Source of the DNA: Pelomonas sp965229315
GTDB lineage: Bacteria > Pseudomonadota > Gammaproteobacteria > Burkholderiales > Burkholderiaceae_C
Length of the DNA: 64,000 nt
Assembly (NCBI RefSeq): GCF_965229315.1
Contig: NZ_CBDDJA010000002.1
Coordinates: 2,976,001 to 3,040,000, forward strand
Direction: 5' to 3'
Positions 42,819 through 53,100 of the stretch are shown one piece after another. Every line of letters begins with the position of its first letter. Position 1 is the stretch's first letter. The notes under the pieces are model-generated. The model was given only the letters and a program-made list of their open reading frames with translations. It had not been told where the DNA came from and did not search any database. Both the position numbers and the translations under genes were made by a program.

Positions 42819-43615
42819 CCATGTGGCTGACCGAGTTCGACGCCCCGCTGCTGCTGCCCCGTGAGCATGCGCCTGACGCTGCACCCGCCCTCGGCGGCGC
42901 GCCACGCGGGCTGGCGCTGAACCTGCGCGGTGTGTCCAAGTCCTTCGGCCCGCGCCACGTGCTGAAGGACCTGGACCTGCACGTCGCGCCCGGAGAGTTC
43001 GTCGCGCTGGTGGGCCGCAGCGGCTGCGGCAAGAGCACGCTGCTGCGGCTGATCGCCGGCCTGGACACGCCCGGGGCGGGCCGCATCGAGGCCGGCGCCG
43101 CGCACGAGCGGCGGCTGATGTTCCAGGACGCGCGGCTGCTGCCGTGGCAGCGCGTGGTCGACAACGTCGCGCTGGGCCTGGCGGGCCGCGACGCGAAGGA
43201 CCGGGCGATGCAAGCGCTGTCGCAGGTGGGCCTGGCCGGCCGCCACAGCGACTGGCCGGCCACGCTCTCCGGCGGCCAGCGCCAGCGCGTGGCCCTGGCC
43301 CGCGCCCTGGTGCACCAGCCGCGCCTGCTGCTGCTGGACGAGCCGCTGGGCGCGCTGGACGCGCTGACCCGGCTGGAGATGCACCGCCTCATCGAGCAGC
43401 TCTGGCATCGCCACGGCTTCACCGCGCTGCTCGTCACGCACGACGTGGCCGAAGCCGTGGCGCTCGCCGACCGCGTGCTGCTGATCGACCGCGGCGGCAT
43501 CGCGCTGGACGCGACCGTCGCGCTGCCCCGCCCGCGCTCGCGCGCTGCGCCGGGTTTCGCGGCGCTGGAGGACCGCGTGCTGCGCCACATCGTCGGCCCC
43601 CCGCTCACGGCCTGA
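42815..43615 (+). CDS. ssuB: Sulfonate ABC transporter ATP-binding protein
   Basis: The 266-residue ATPase has Walker A GRSGCGKST, Q-loop LMFQDARLLPW, ABC signature LSGGQRQRVALARAL, Walker B LLLLDEPLGALD and the switch His in VTHDVAEA. The N-terminus is about 25 residues longer than the core domain. It powers SsuC. It ends the ssuADCB order, and the following gene has its own ribosome site. Confidence 0.93.
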   Translation: MTMWLTEFDAPLLLPREHAPDAAPALGGAPRGLALNLRGVSKSFGPRHVLKDLDLHVAPGEFVALVGRSGCGKSTLLRLIAGLDTPGAGRIEAGAAHERRLMFQDARLLPWQRVVDNVALGLAGRDAKDRAMQALSQVGLAGRHSDWPATLSGGQRQRVALARALVHQPRLLLLDEPLGALDALTRLEMHRLIEQLWHRHGFTALLVTHDVAEAVALADRVLLIDRGGIALDATVALPRPRSRAAPGFAALEDRVLRHIVGPPLTA

Positions 43616-43670
43616 CCGCCGCCTGCCCTGACAATGGCCGCCCCGAATTCAGGGCCGCGGAGAGACCAGG

Positions 43671-44642
43671 ATGACCAAGCTCGCCTTCACGTCGTGCATG
43701 CTGGTGCAGCGCTTCGACAGCCAGCCCGTGTGGCAGCGCATCCAGGCGCAGGACCCGGACCACCTCGTGCTGCTGGGCAACGCCATCCACCTGGACATCG
43801 ACGTCGCCGTGCGCGGCATGTCCGCCGGCGAATTCGCCGAGCATGCCCACGGCCTGTACCGCGCCCAGCTCGCGGTGCCGGAGTTCGACGCCTTGCTGCG
43901 CCACATGGCCGCCAAGGGCGGGCGGCGCGTGTTCGCGCTCTGGGACGACCATGACTTCCTGTGGCACGACGCCGCCGGCGTCGCCATCGAGCGCGCCGCC
44001 GAGCACCGCGACAAGATCGAGCCCAGCCGCGTGCTGTTCCGCGCGTTCCGGCAGGCGCTGGCCGACGTCGGCAGCTTTCCCGCCCGGCTGGGCGATGTGA
44101 CGCCACCGCCCAGGCCCGACGACGTGCCGCTGCACGAGGCCATCGCGTTGCGCGACGACCTGTGGCTGCATCTGACCGATGGCCGCAGCCACCGCACCGA
44201 CACCTGGCTGGTGCCCCAGGCCGAGCGCGCCCTCCTCGGGCCTCGGCAGCTGGATGCGCTCGCCACGGCCATCGACACCGCGGCACCGGGCGCCGTGCAC
44301 CTGGTGGCCAGCGGCTCCACCAGCGCGCACTGGCGGCACTACCAGCGCGACTGGGCCTCGCTCGGTGCGCTGGCGGCGCGGCACCGGCTGCTCCTGCTCA
44401 GCGGCGACCTGCTGCGCAACGACTTCGCCTCGCACGGCGGCGCGCACGGCCGGCCGCTGCACGAAGCCACGGCCTCGGGCGCCGCGGCGCGCGACGCCGC
44501 CATCTTCGGCGCGGAGGTGGAGAACTTCGCGGTGGCCGAAATCGATGCGGCGCAGGTCGTCCTGCGCTTCTTCGACCGCGACGGCGAGACCGCGCCGCGC
44601 TTCATCCACCGCGAACGCTGGGCCGTCACGGCACACGCCTAG
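43671..44642 (+). CDS. PhoD-like metallophosphatase family protein
   Basis: The 323-residue protein resembles alkaline phosphatase D-type metallophosphatases: LAFTSCMLVQRFDSQPVWQR at the start, DHLVLLGNAIHLDIDV (the usual LGDxIY becomes LGNAIH), FALWDDHDFLWHDAAG (conserved DDHD/W) and LLLLSGDLLRNDFASHGG. No signal peptide is seen, so it may be cytosolic. The changed first metal motif could weaken or alter activity. Substrate unknown. Confidence 0.8.
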   Translation: MTKLAFTSCMLVQRFDSQPVWQRIQAQDPDHLVLLGNAIHLDIDVAVRGMSAGEFAEHAHGLYRAQLAVPEFDALLRHMAAKGGRRVFALWDDHDFLWHDAAGVAIERAAEHRDKIEPSRVLFRAFRQALADVGSFPARLGDVTPPPRPDDVPLHEAIALRDDLWLHLTDGRSHRTDTWLVPQAERALLGPRQLDALATAIDTAAPGAVHLVASGSTSAHWRHYQRDWASLGALAARHRLLLLSGDLLRNDFASHGGAHGRPLHEATASGAAARDAAIFGAEVENFAVAEIDAAQVVLRFFDRDGETAPRFIHRERWAVTAHA

Positions 44643-44675
44643 GGGCTTTTGCGCGCGTGGCACCATGCCGCCCCT

Positions 44676-45014
44676 ATGACCGTTCACGTCGCCTGCCTCT
44701 GCGCGGCCTGGTGCCGCACCTGCGAGTCCTACCAACAAGTCTTCGAAGCCGCCTGCGCCGAGCTGCCGCAGACGGACTTGCATGTGCGCTGGATCGACGT
44801 CGAGGACGAGGCCGACCTCATCGGCGACCTCGACATCGAGACCTTCCCGACGCTGCTGATCGCCGATGACACCCACGTGCGCTTCGCCGGCCCGCTGACG
44901 CCGCAGCCGCAGACGCTGCGCCGCGTGCTGCGCGCGCACCTGGCCGATGCGACGCCCGCGAAGGTGGGCAACGACTACCGGGCGCTGGCCGACCGGCTGC
45001 GGTCGCCGCGCTGA
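44676..45014 (+). CDS. Thioredoxin-like protein
   Basis: The 112-residue protein starts MTVHVACLCAAWCRTCESYQ with the redox motif WCRTC (C-x-x-C) and a later cis-Pro segment IETFPTLLIADD. It has the thioredoxin fold without a signal peptide, so it is probably a cytosolic disulfide reductase of unknown partner. It converges on tctA with a single base between the stops. Confidence 0.85.
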   Translation: MTVHVACLCAAWCRTCESYQQVFEAACAELPQTDLHVRWIDVEDEADLIGDLDIETFPTLLIADDTHVRFAGPLTPQPQTLRRVLRAHLADATPAKVGNDYRALADRLRSPR

Positions 45015-45015
45015 C

Positions 45016-46521
45016 TCAGCCCGCCGCCGCCATCGCCGCCGCCGGCCGCTTCTGCACCCGGAAGAACGACACCAGCTGCCACACGACGAACACCGCGATG
45101 AGCCCCAGCAGCGTGCCGCTGATCGGCCGCGTGACGAAGGTGGAGAAGTCGCCCCGGCTCAGCAGCATCGCGCGGCGGAAGTACTCCTCCAGCATCGGGC
45201 CGAGGATGAAGCCCAGCATCAACGGCGCGGCGTCCAGGTCCAGCCGCATGAACACGTAGCCCAGGAACCCGAAGGCCGCCGTGATGTAGATGTCGTCCAG
45301 GTTGCTGTTGACGCTGAACGTGCCGACGCAGCAGAAGAACAGGATGGACGGGAACAGCACCGCGTACGGGATCTTGAACACCGTCAGCCAGTAGCGCACC
45401 AGCGGCACGTTCAGCACGACCAGGAACACGTTGCCCACCCACATGCTGGCCACCAGCCCCCAGAACAGGTCGCCGTGTTGCGAGATCATGTTGGGGCCCG
45501 GCTGTATGCCCTTGATGACGAAGGCCGCCATCATCAGGGCCATGACCGGGTTCTCCGGGATGCCGATGCTCATCAGCGGGATGAAGCTGGTGCGCGCGGC
45601 GGCCTCGTCGGCCGCCGCCTGGCCGGCCACGCCTTCGATGGCGCCGCTGCCGATCTCGTGCCGGTACTTGCTGACCTTCTTGTCCAGCGCATAGGCCGCG
45701 AACTGCGCGATCACCGGCCCGCCGCCCGGCAGGATGCCCAGGAACGAGCCCACCGCACTGCCCCGCAGCGCGCTGGGGATGATGCGCTTGAACTCGGGCC
45801 ACGTCGGCATCAGGTGGATCTTGCCGCTGAAGGGCGTGCGCTGCTCCTTGGCGTCGAGGTTCTTGGTGATCTCGGCGATGCCGAAGCAGCCCAGCGCCAC
45901 GCTGACCAGGCCCACGCCTTCGGCCAGGAAGGGCAGGTCGAAGGTGTAGCGCTCCAGGCCGCTGTTCACGTCGGTGCCGATCTGGCCCAGCAGCACGCCC
46001 ACCAGGCACATCGCCAGACCGTTGAGCAGGCTGCCGGTGGTGATGAAGCTGACACAGAAGAAGCCCAGCATCATCAGCGAGCAGTAGTCCGCCGGGCCGA
46101 ACAGCAGCGAGACCTCGCCCAGCGCGGGCGCGAGGCCCGCCAGCACGAAGATGGCCACCGTGCCGCCGATGAAACTGGAGATGCCCGCGGTGAACAGCGC
46201 CAGCCCCGTCTTGCCGTTGAGCGTCATCTGGTAGCCGTCGATGCAGGCCACGATGGAGCTGGCGTGCGGGATCTTCATCGTGATCGCGCTGACGCTGTCG
46301 CCGTACTGGGCGCCGTAGTAGATGCCCGCCAGCATGATGAGCGCGCCGCCGGTGGGGATGGAGTAGGTCAGCGGCAGCAGCATGCTGATGGTCGCCAGCG
46401 GGCCCAGGCCGGGCAGCAGGCCCACCAGCGTGCCGACGACACAGCCGATGGCGCAGAACATCAGGTTCTGCAGCGTCAGCGCGTGCTCGAAGCCGAAGGC
46501 GAGGTTGTGCAGCATCTCCAT
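45016..46521 (-). CDS. tctA: Tripartite tricarboxylate transporter, large membrane subunit
   Basis: A 501-residue TctA with about eleven membrane segments. Family motifs: GLLPGLGPLATISMLLPLTY, YYGAQYGDSVSAITMKIPHA (usually GGS-x-x-AIL-x-x-PG) and GSFLGILPGGGPVIAQFAAY, plus IPLMSIGIPENPVMALMMAA. It moves carboxylates such as citrate with TctB and a TctC receptor. tctB lies ten bases upstream. No tctC is adjacent. Confidence 0.93.
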   Translation of the reverse strand: MEMLHNLAFGFEHALTLQNLMFCAIGCVVGTLVGLLPGLGPLATISMLLPLTYSIPTGGALIMLAGIYYGAQYGDSVSAITMKIPHASSIVACIDGYQMTLNGKTGLALFTAGISSFIGGTVAIFVLAGLAPALGEVSLLFGPADYCSLMMLGFFCVSFITTGSLLNGLAMCLVGVLLGQIGTDVNSGLERYTFDLPFLAEGVGLVSVALGCFGIAEITKNLDAKEQRTPFSGKIHLMPTWPEFKRIIPSALRGSAVGSFLGILPGGGPVIAQFAAYALDKKVSKYRHEIGSGAIEGVAGQAAADEAAARTSFIPLMSIGIPENPVMALMMAAFVIKGIQPGPNMISQHGDLFWGLVASMWVGNVFLVVLNVPLVRYWLTVFKIPYAVLFPSILFFCCVGTFSVNSNLDDIYITAAFGFLGYVFMRLDLDAAPLMLGFILGPMLEEYFRRAMLLSRGDFSTFVTRPISGTLLGLIAVFVVWQLVSFFRVQKRPAAAMAAAG

Positions 46522-46531
46522 GGCAGCGTCC

Positions 46532-46954
46532 TCAGTACAGCGGCAGGTTCAGGCCCAGCAGCTTCTGGAACGCGAAGGCCACGGCGATCAGGCCCAGCGC
46601 GATCTTCACGTTGCGGCGCCATGAGAACGAGGCCCCCGCCAGCGACGCGACGAACACCAGGAACACGATGCCCGCCAGCATCTTGAAATGCTGGCTGATC
46701 AGCGCGAAGCCGCACAGCGCCAGCATCAGCAGGCCGATGTTCTTCAGGCCGAACCCCAGCGGCACCTTGGGCACGAAGCGCGAGCGCACGAGGGTGATCA
46801 GCGCGACCACCCCCAGCAGCGAGCTCACCATCAACGGGAACAGCCCCGGCCCCGCATGCGCGAAGCTGCCGACCTTGTAGTGCAGCGCGCCCAGCCCGAA
46901 ACCCAGCGCGAGCACGGCCAGGAACAGGCCGCGCACGAGATTGCGATCATTCAT
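46532..46954 (-). CDS. tctB: Tripartite tricarboxylate transporter, small membrane subunit
   Basis: The 140-residue protein has four membrane segments (LVRGLFLAVLALGFGLGALH; PGLFPLMVSSLLGVVALITL; GLLMLALCGFALI; IALGLIAVAFAFQKLLGL), as expected for TctB. AHAGPGLFPLMVS is a family signature. It supports TctA in carboxylate uptake. The 240-bp region upstream separates it from the divergent glucan synthase gene and shows no further gene. Confidence 0.88.
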   Translation of the reverse strand: MNDRNLVRGLFLAVLALGFGLGALHYKVGSFAHAGPGLFPLMVSSLLGVVALITLVRSRFVPKVPLGFGLKNIGLLMLALCGFALISQHFKMLAGIVFLVFVASLAGASFSWRRNVKIALGLIAVAFAFQKLLGLNLPLY

Positions 46955-47194
46955 TGGTTGGTCTCCTCGGCGGCCGACTCTAGGCACGGCGATGCGGCCG
47001 GCGATGGCTGCTTTCCTGGAGCGACAGACTCGCGCAAGCTGATCTGCACCAAACGCGGGCACGCGAGGGCGACCGGACATGTACTGCAACACTGCTTCAC
47101 AACCGTTCACGCCGAGCAGGCGTAGGACTGCACCGACAGCCGCACGCGCCCCGTGCCGCTGTGACGGCGCGGTGTAGGCACCGACAGTGCTGGC

Positions 47195-50100
47195 ATGCCA
47201 GCCTTGTCCCGTTCCAAGCCCCCCCATGACCTGACGCCCACGGGCGCGACGCAGGCGTTCTTGAAGCTCGCCACCGGTGCCGAGGCCGCCGAGCCGCCGG
47301 TGCGGGCCGTGCAGTTCGGCGCGGAGCGGTTTGCCGACCATGGCCGCAGCCTGGCATCGGCACAGCGCGTGGACGACGTGCAGCGCCAGCCGCGCCCGTT
47401 TTCGCCCCGCTTGCGCAGCAACCTGCAGGTCTGGAACGCCGCGCTGGACGTGCTGTCCGAGGAGGGCCTGCAGGCCGACATCGACCCGGCGCACGCCTGG
47501 CTGCTGGACAACGGGCGCATCGTGCGCCAGCAGCTCGACGAGGTGCTGCACGACCTGCCGCACAGCTACTTCCAGCGCCTGCCGAGGCTGGCGGACAAGC
47601 CGCTGCAGGGGCTGCCGCGCATCTACGGCGTGGCCTGGGCCTGGGTCGCGCATGCCGACAGCGCGCTGGACATGGCGCTGCTGCGCCACTTCCTGGCCGG
47701 CCACAACGACGCGGAACCGCTGACGCTGCGCGAGCTGTGGGCGCTGCCGTCCACGCTGCGCGTGGTGCTGGTGGAGAACCTGCGCCGGCTGGCGGAGCGC
47801 TCGGCGTGGCGCCACATCGCGCGCCGCGCCGCGCAAAAGCTCTTCGAAGCGCTGCCGCAGCTGGACGCGCCCGCCGTGCGTGCGCAGCTCGCGCAGTGGC
47901 AGTCGGCCTGGCCGCGCGACCCGGCCATCCAGGCGCTGGCACTGCGCCTGCACGAGCGGCTGACCGACCGCGCCATGGGCCAGCCCGAGCTGCGCGACGC
48001 CGAGGACTCGGCCTGGGCCGCCGCGCGCGAATGGCTGAACGGCCAGCTCCCCGACCCCGCGGCCGCCCAGGCCACCGAACAGAACGAAAGCGCGGCCGAC
48101 CACCAGAGCATCCGCAACGCCATCAGCAGCCTGCGCACGCTGGGCGCGGCCGACTGGGCCGGCGTGTTCGAGGCCGTGCACCCGGCACTGCGCGAGCTGG
48201 GCCGCATCGGCATCTACCGGCAGGAGAACGAAGCCACGCGCGACATGACGATGCACGCCATCGAGGCGCTCACGCAGCGCCACGGGCGGCCGGAGGCCGA
48301 GGTCGCCCACGTGCTACGCCTGCTGTGCAACGACCCCGCCTGGGCGGACGACGCCGAGGAGCGTGCGCCGCTGTTCTGGCTGACCGGCGGCGGCCGTGGG
48401 CGGCTGATGGACGAGCTGCGCCTGCACCCCACCGCCGGCGAACGCCTGGCCGCGTCCTTCCGCCGCCACCGCGGCGCGCTCTACCTCGCCAACCTCGTGC
48501 TGATGTGCGCGGCGGCGATGGCGCTGGTGCTGATGCTGGGCCTGCCGCCGGGCAGCGGCTGGCCGATGATCGTCGTGGCGGCGCTGCTCGCGCTGCTGCC
48601 GGCCAGCGAAGCCGTCGTGGCGCTGGCCAACCGCCTCATCAGCGAGAGTGCCGCGCCGGCGCGGCTGCCGCGGCTGGTGTGGCAGCACGGCATCCCGGCC
48701 GAGGCGCGCAGCATCGTCGTCATCCCCTGCATGCTGACGCAGGCCAAGGGCATCACGACGCTGCTGGCGCAGCTGGAGCGCCACCATCTGGCCAACCTGG
48801 AGGAGCAGGCGCAGTTCGCGCTGCTCAGCGACTACGCCGACGCCAAGGCGCAGCACCAGCCGAACGACGACGCCCTGCTCGCCCAGGCGCGCGCCGGCAT
48901 CGACACGCTGAACCAGCGCCACGGCACCGCCTGCGACGGCCGGCCACGGTTCCTGCTGCTGCACCGCGAGCGGCGCTGGAGCGAGACCGAGCAGCGCTGG
49001 ATCGGCTGGGAACGCAAGCGCGGCAAGACCGAGGCGCTGGCCACGCGGCTGGCCGGCCATCCTGCCGAATCGCTGCCGGACCATTTCATCGACCTGGGCG
49101 AGCTGTCCACGCCTGCACCCGGCATCCGCCACATCGTCACGCTGGACGCCGACACCGCACTGCCGCCCGGATCGCTGCGCGCCATGGTGGCCATCGCGGC
49201 CCACCCGCTGAACCGCCCGCGCCTGGGCCGCTCGGCCAGCGGCGCCGTCAACGTGGTGCGCGGCCACGGCATGCTGCAGCCGCGCATCGCCACGCCGCTG
49301 GCCACCGCCGCCGGCAGCTCGACGATGCACGGCACCTGGTTCCACAGCCTGTTCGCCGGCCAGCCGGGGCTGGACCCGTACAGCGCCGCCAGCTCCGAGG
49401 TCTACCAGGACTTGTTCGACGAAGGCAGCGCCACCGGCAAGGGCCTCATCGACGTGCAGGCCGCGGCGCAGGTGCTCGCGCACCGCCTGCCCGAGGGCCA
49501 GGTGCTCAGCCACGACCTGCTGGAAGGCTCGCTGATGCGCTGCGCCGGCGTCAGCGACGTGGTGCTCGTGGAGCCCGCGCCCATGCACGCCGACGTGGCC
49601 GCATCGCGCATCCACCGCTGGACGCGCGGCGACTGGCAGCTGCTGCCGTTCATCGCACGACCGCGCCGCTGGGGCCTGCGCGCCATCCATGTCTGGAAGA
49701 TGCTGGACAACCTGCGCCGCTCGCTCGTCGCGCCGGCCTCGCTGCTGCTGCTGGCCGCCTCGTGGGTGGGCGTGGGGCTCACGCCCGCCTGGGCGCTGGC
49801 CACCGTGGCCTGCGCGTTCGGTGCCGGGCCCATGATGGGCGCGCTGGCCGGCTGCGCACCGGCGCGCGAGCGCATCTCGCTGGCACGCTTTTACCGCCAC
49901 GCCACGCTGGAGCTGGCCCGCGCCGCGGCCGGCACGCTGTGGCACCTGGCCATGCTGCCGGCGGCCACCTGGACCTCCTTGGACGCCATCGTGCGCGCGC
50001 TGTGGCGCCAGCACGTGACCCGCTTCGGCCTGCTGGAATGGACCACGGCCGACGCCGCCGAGGCCGCAGCGCGCACCGACTGGCTGCCGCTGTGGCGCCA

Positions 50101-53100
50101 GCACCGGCGCCTGACCATCGCCAGCGGCGTGCTGGCCTTCGTGCTGACGACGCTGGCCATGGTGAACGTGCACGTGGCCTGGGACGAGGCACTGCCGCTG
50201 CTGGCCGTGTGGGCGCTGGCGCCGCTGTGGATAGGCCTGGCCAGCCGGCCACGCGCCAGCCCGCGACGCGCGGTGCTGAACGACGATGAGCGGCACTACC
50301 TGCTGGGCGTCGCCCGCGACACCTGGCGCTGGTTCGAGCGCTGGGTCACGAAGGACGACAACGACCTGCCCCCGGACAACGTGCAGTTCGACCCCGACGT
50401 CGTCGTCGCGCACCGCACCTCGCCCACCAACATCGGCCTGTACATGCTGTCGGCCTGCTGCGCACGCGAATTCGGCTGGCTGCACAACCTCGGCCTGGCC
50501 GAGCGCCTCACGCGCACGCTGGACACGCTGGACAAGCTGCCCAAGCACCGCGGCCACCTCTACAACTGGATCGACACCCAGCGCCTGGCGGTGCTGGAGC
50601 CGTACTACGTCTCCACCGTGGACAGCGGCAACCTCTGCGCCCACCTGCTGGTGGTGGCATCGGCCTGCGAGGGCTTCGCGCGTGGTGGCGACGGCATGCC
50701 GCCGCCGCCCGACGTGGCCGCGGCCCTCCAAGACGTGGCGGCGCGGGCCCGCGCGCTGGCACTGGCCCACGAGTTCGCGTGGCTGTACGACCCGCAGCGC
50801 CGGCTGCTGCACATCGGCGCCGTCGCGACACCGGGCGTCGAGCCGGGCGAGGAGCGGCTGGACGTCAACCACTACGACCTGCTCGCCTCCGAGGCGCGGC
50901 TGGCCAGCCTCGTGGCCATCGCCAAGGGCGACGTGCCGGCGGCCCACTGGGGCGCCCTCGGCCGGCCGTTCTTCTCGCGCGGCCAGGTGTCGGGATTGAA
51001 GAGCTGGTCGGGCTCGATGTTCGAGATGCTGATGCCGTCGCTGGTGCTGGACGAGCCCACCGGCAGCGCGCTGGCCGAAGCCGCGCGCGCCACCGTGATG
51101 GAGCAGATCCGCGCCGGCCGCGCGCTGGGCCTGCCCTGGGGCATGTCCGAAAGCGCCTATGCCGTGCGCGACCAGAGCTTCGCCTACCAGTACGGCCCGC
51201 AGGGCGTGGCCAGCCTCGCGCTGCGCGACACGCCGCCCGACGAGCTGGTCATCGCGCCTTATGCCAGCCTGATGGCCACGATGGTGATGCCCGGCGCGGC
51301 GGTGGCGAACCTGCGCGCGCTGCAGGCGCTGGGCGCGCGCCACGAGGGCGGCTTCATCGAGGCGCTGGACTACACGCCCAGCCGCCAGCCCGAGGCCACG
51401 GGCGGCGCCGACCTGCACGGGGGCCATGAAGGCCGCGCCCGGCGCTTCCAGCGCATCGCCACCGCGATGAGCCACCACCAGGGCATGTCGCTGGTGGCGC
51501 TGACGGAGGTGCTGTGTGGCGGCGCGCCGCAGCGCTGGGCCGATGCCGAGCCGCGCCTGTGCGCCGTGCGCTGGCTGCTGCACGAGCGCGCGCCGCACGA
51601 GGTGCCGCCGCTGCGCGAGCCGCCGCCGCGCCTGACGCGCAGCGCGCCGCGCCGCGCCCGCATCTCGCTGGTGGTGCCCGAGTTGCGCGGCCGCGCGCTG
51701 CCGGCCACGTCCTGGCTGGGCAACGGGCGCCTGTGCGCCATGGTGCGCGAGCACGGCGGCGGCACGCTGGTGTTCGGCGAACCCGGCGCGCAGGTGCTGG
51801 TGAGCCGCTGGCGCGACGACCTGGCGCAGGACCTGCTGGGCCACCACCTGCACCTGCGCGACCTGGACCGGCCCTGGAACGGCAGCCCCGAGACCAGCCC
51901 CTGGCGGTCGCTGACGCTGCAGCCCACGCCCGGCCCGCAGTGGCGCTACAGCGCACGCCTGCACCCGGCGAGCGCCCAGTTCAACGCCGAGGGCGAGGAA
52001 CTGCACGCGCACACCGAGGTCTGGGTCGCGGTGGAGGACGACGTGGAGCTGCGCCGCATCACGCTGCGCAACACCGCCAGCCGGCCGCGCACGCTGGCGC
52101 TGGTGTCCAGCTTCGAGCCGGTGCTGGCCCCTGCGGGCGCGGACCTGGCCCACCCGGCCTTCGGCAAGCTGTTCCTGCAGGCGCGCTGGGACCCCGAGCA
52201 ACGCGCGCTGCACTGGCAGCGCCTGCCCCGCAGCCCCAACGAGGCGTCGCTGCATGCGGTGCATGCGCTGGTGGGTGTGGAGGTCGATGGCGGCGCGCGC
52301 GTGAGCCAGGTACAGGCCGGTGCCGACCGCGCCCACTGGCTGGCCCGCGGCGGCACGCCCGGCCAGCCCGGCGGCGTCATCGCCCATGCGCTGTCGCAGG
52401 CCGTGCTGGGCGGCCGAGTCGCCGGGCTGAGCCATGACGCCGGCGCGCTGGACACCGGCAACGACCCGATCTCGCTGCTGCACCTGGCACTGCAGATCCC
52501 GCCGGGTGGCCGCGTCACGCTGACGCTGGCCACCGCGGCCGCCCGCGAGCCGCAGACGCTGTTCCACCTGCTCGACAAACTGCGCCAGCCGGCGCTGTGC
52601 GAACGCGCGCTGACGCTGGCGCACACCATGGCCTCGGTGCGCACGCAGGGCGCGGGCCTGGCGCCCGGCGCCTGGCGCGCGGGCCTGATGCTGCAGACGC
52701 TGCTGACCTCGCAGGCGCCGCGCGACGGCCTGCCGGCAATGCCCGAGACCAGCTTCGAACGCGATGCCCTGTGGCGCCACGGCATCTCCGGCGACGCACC
52801 CATCGTGCTGCTGCGCGTGGCCGACGCGACCGGCGTGGTCATGGTGCGCGAGCTGTGCGCGCTGCTGCAGGCCCAGGGCAGCCCGCTGCCGGTGGATGTG
52901 GTGGTGCTGGACGCCGAGACACCCTCCTACCTCGCGCCGGTGTCCAGCGCACTGCGCTCGCTGGCCGAGCAGCAGGTGCACGGCCGCTGCCGGCTGCATC
53001 TGCTGGCGGATGACGCCGTCGGACCGGACACGCGCTTCGCGCTGAACCTGCTGGCGCGCGTGCGCTGGTTCGCCGACGGCCGGCCGCTGGCGCTGCAGCT

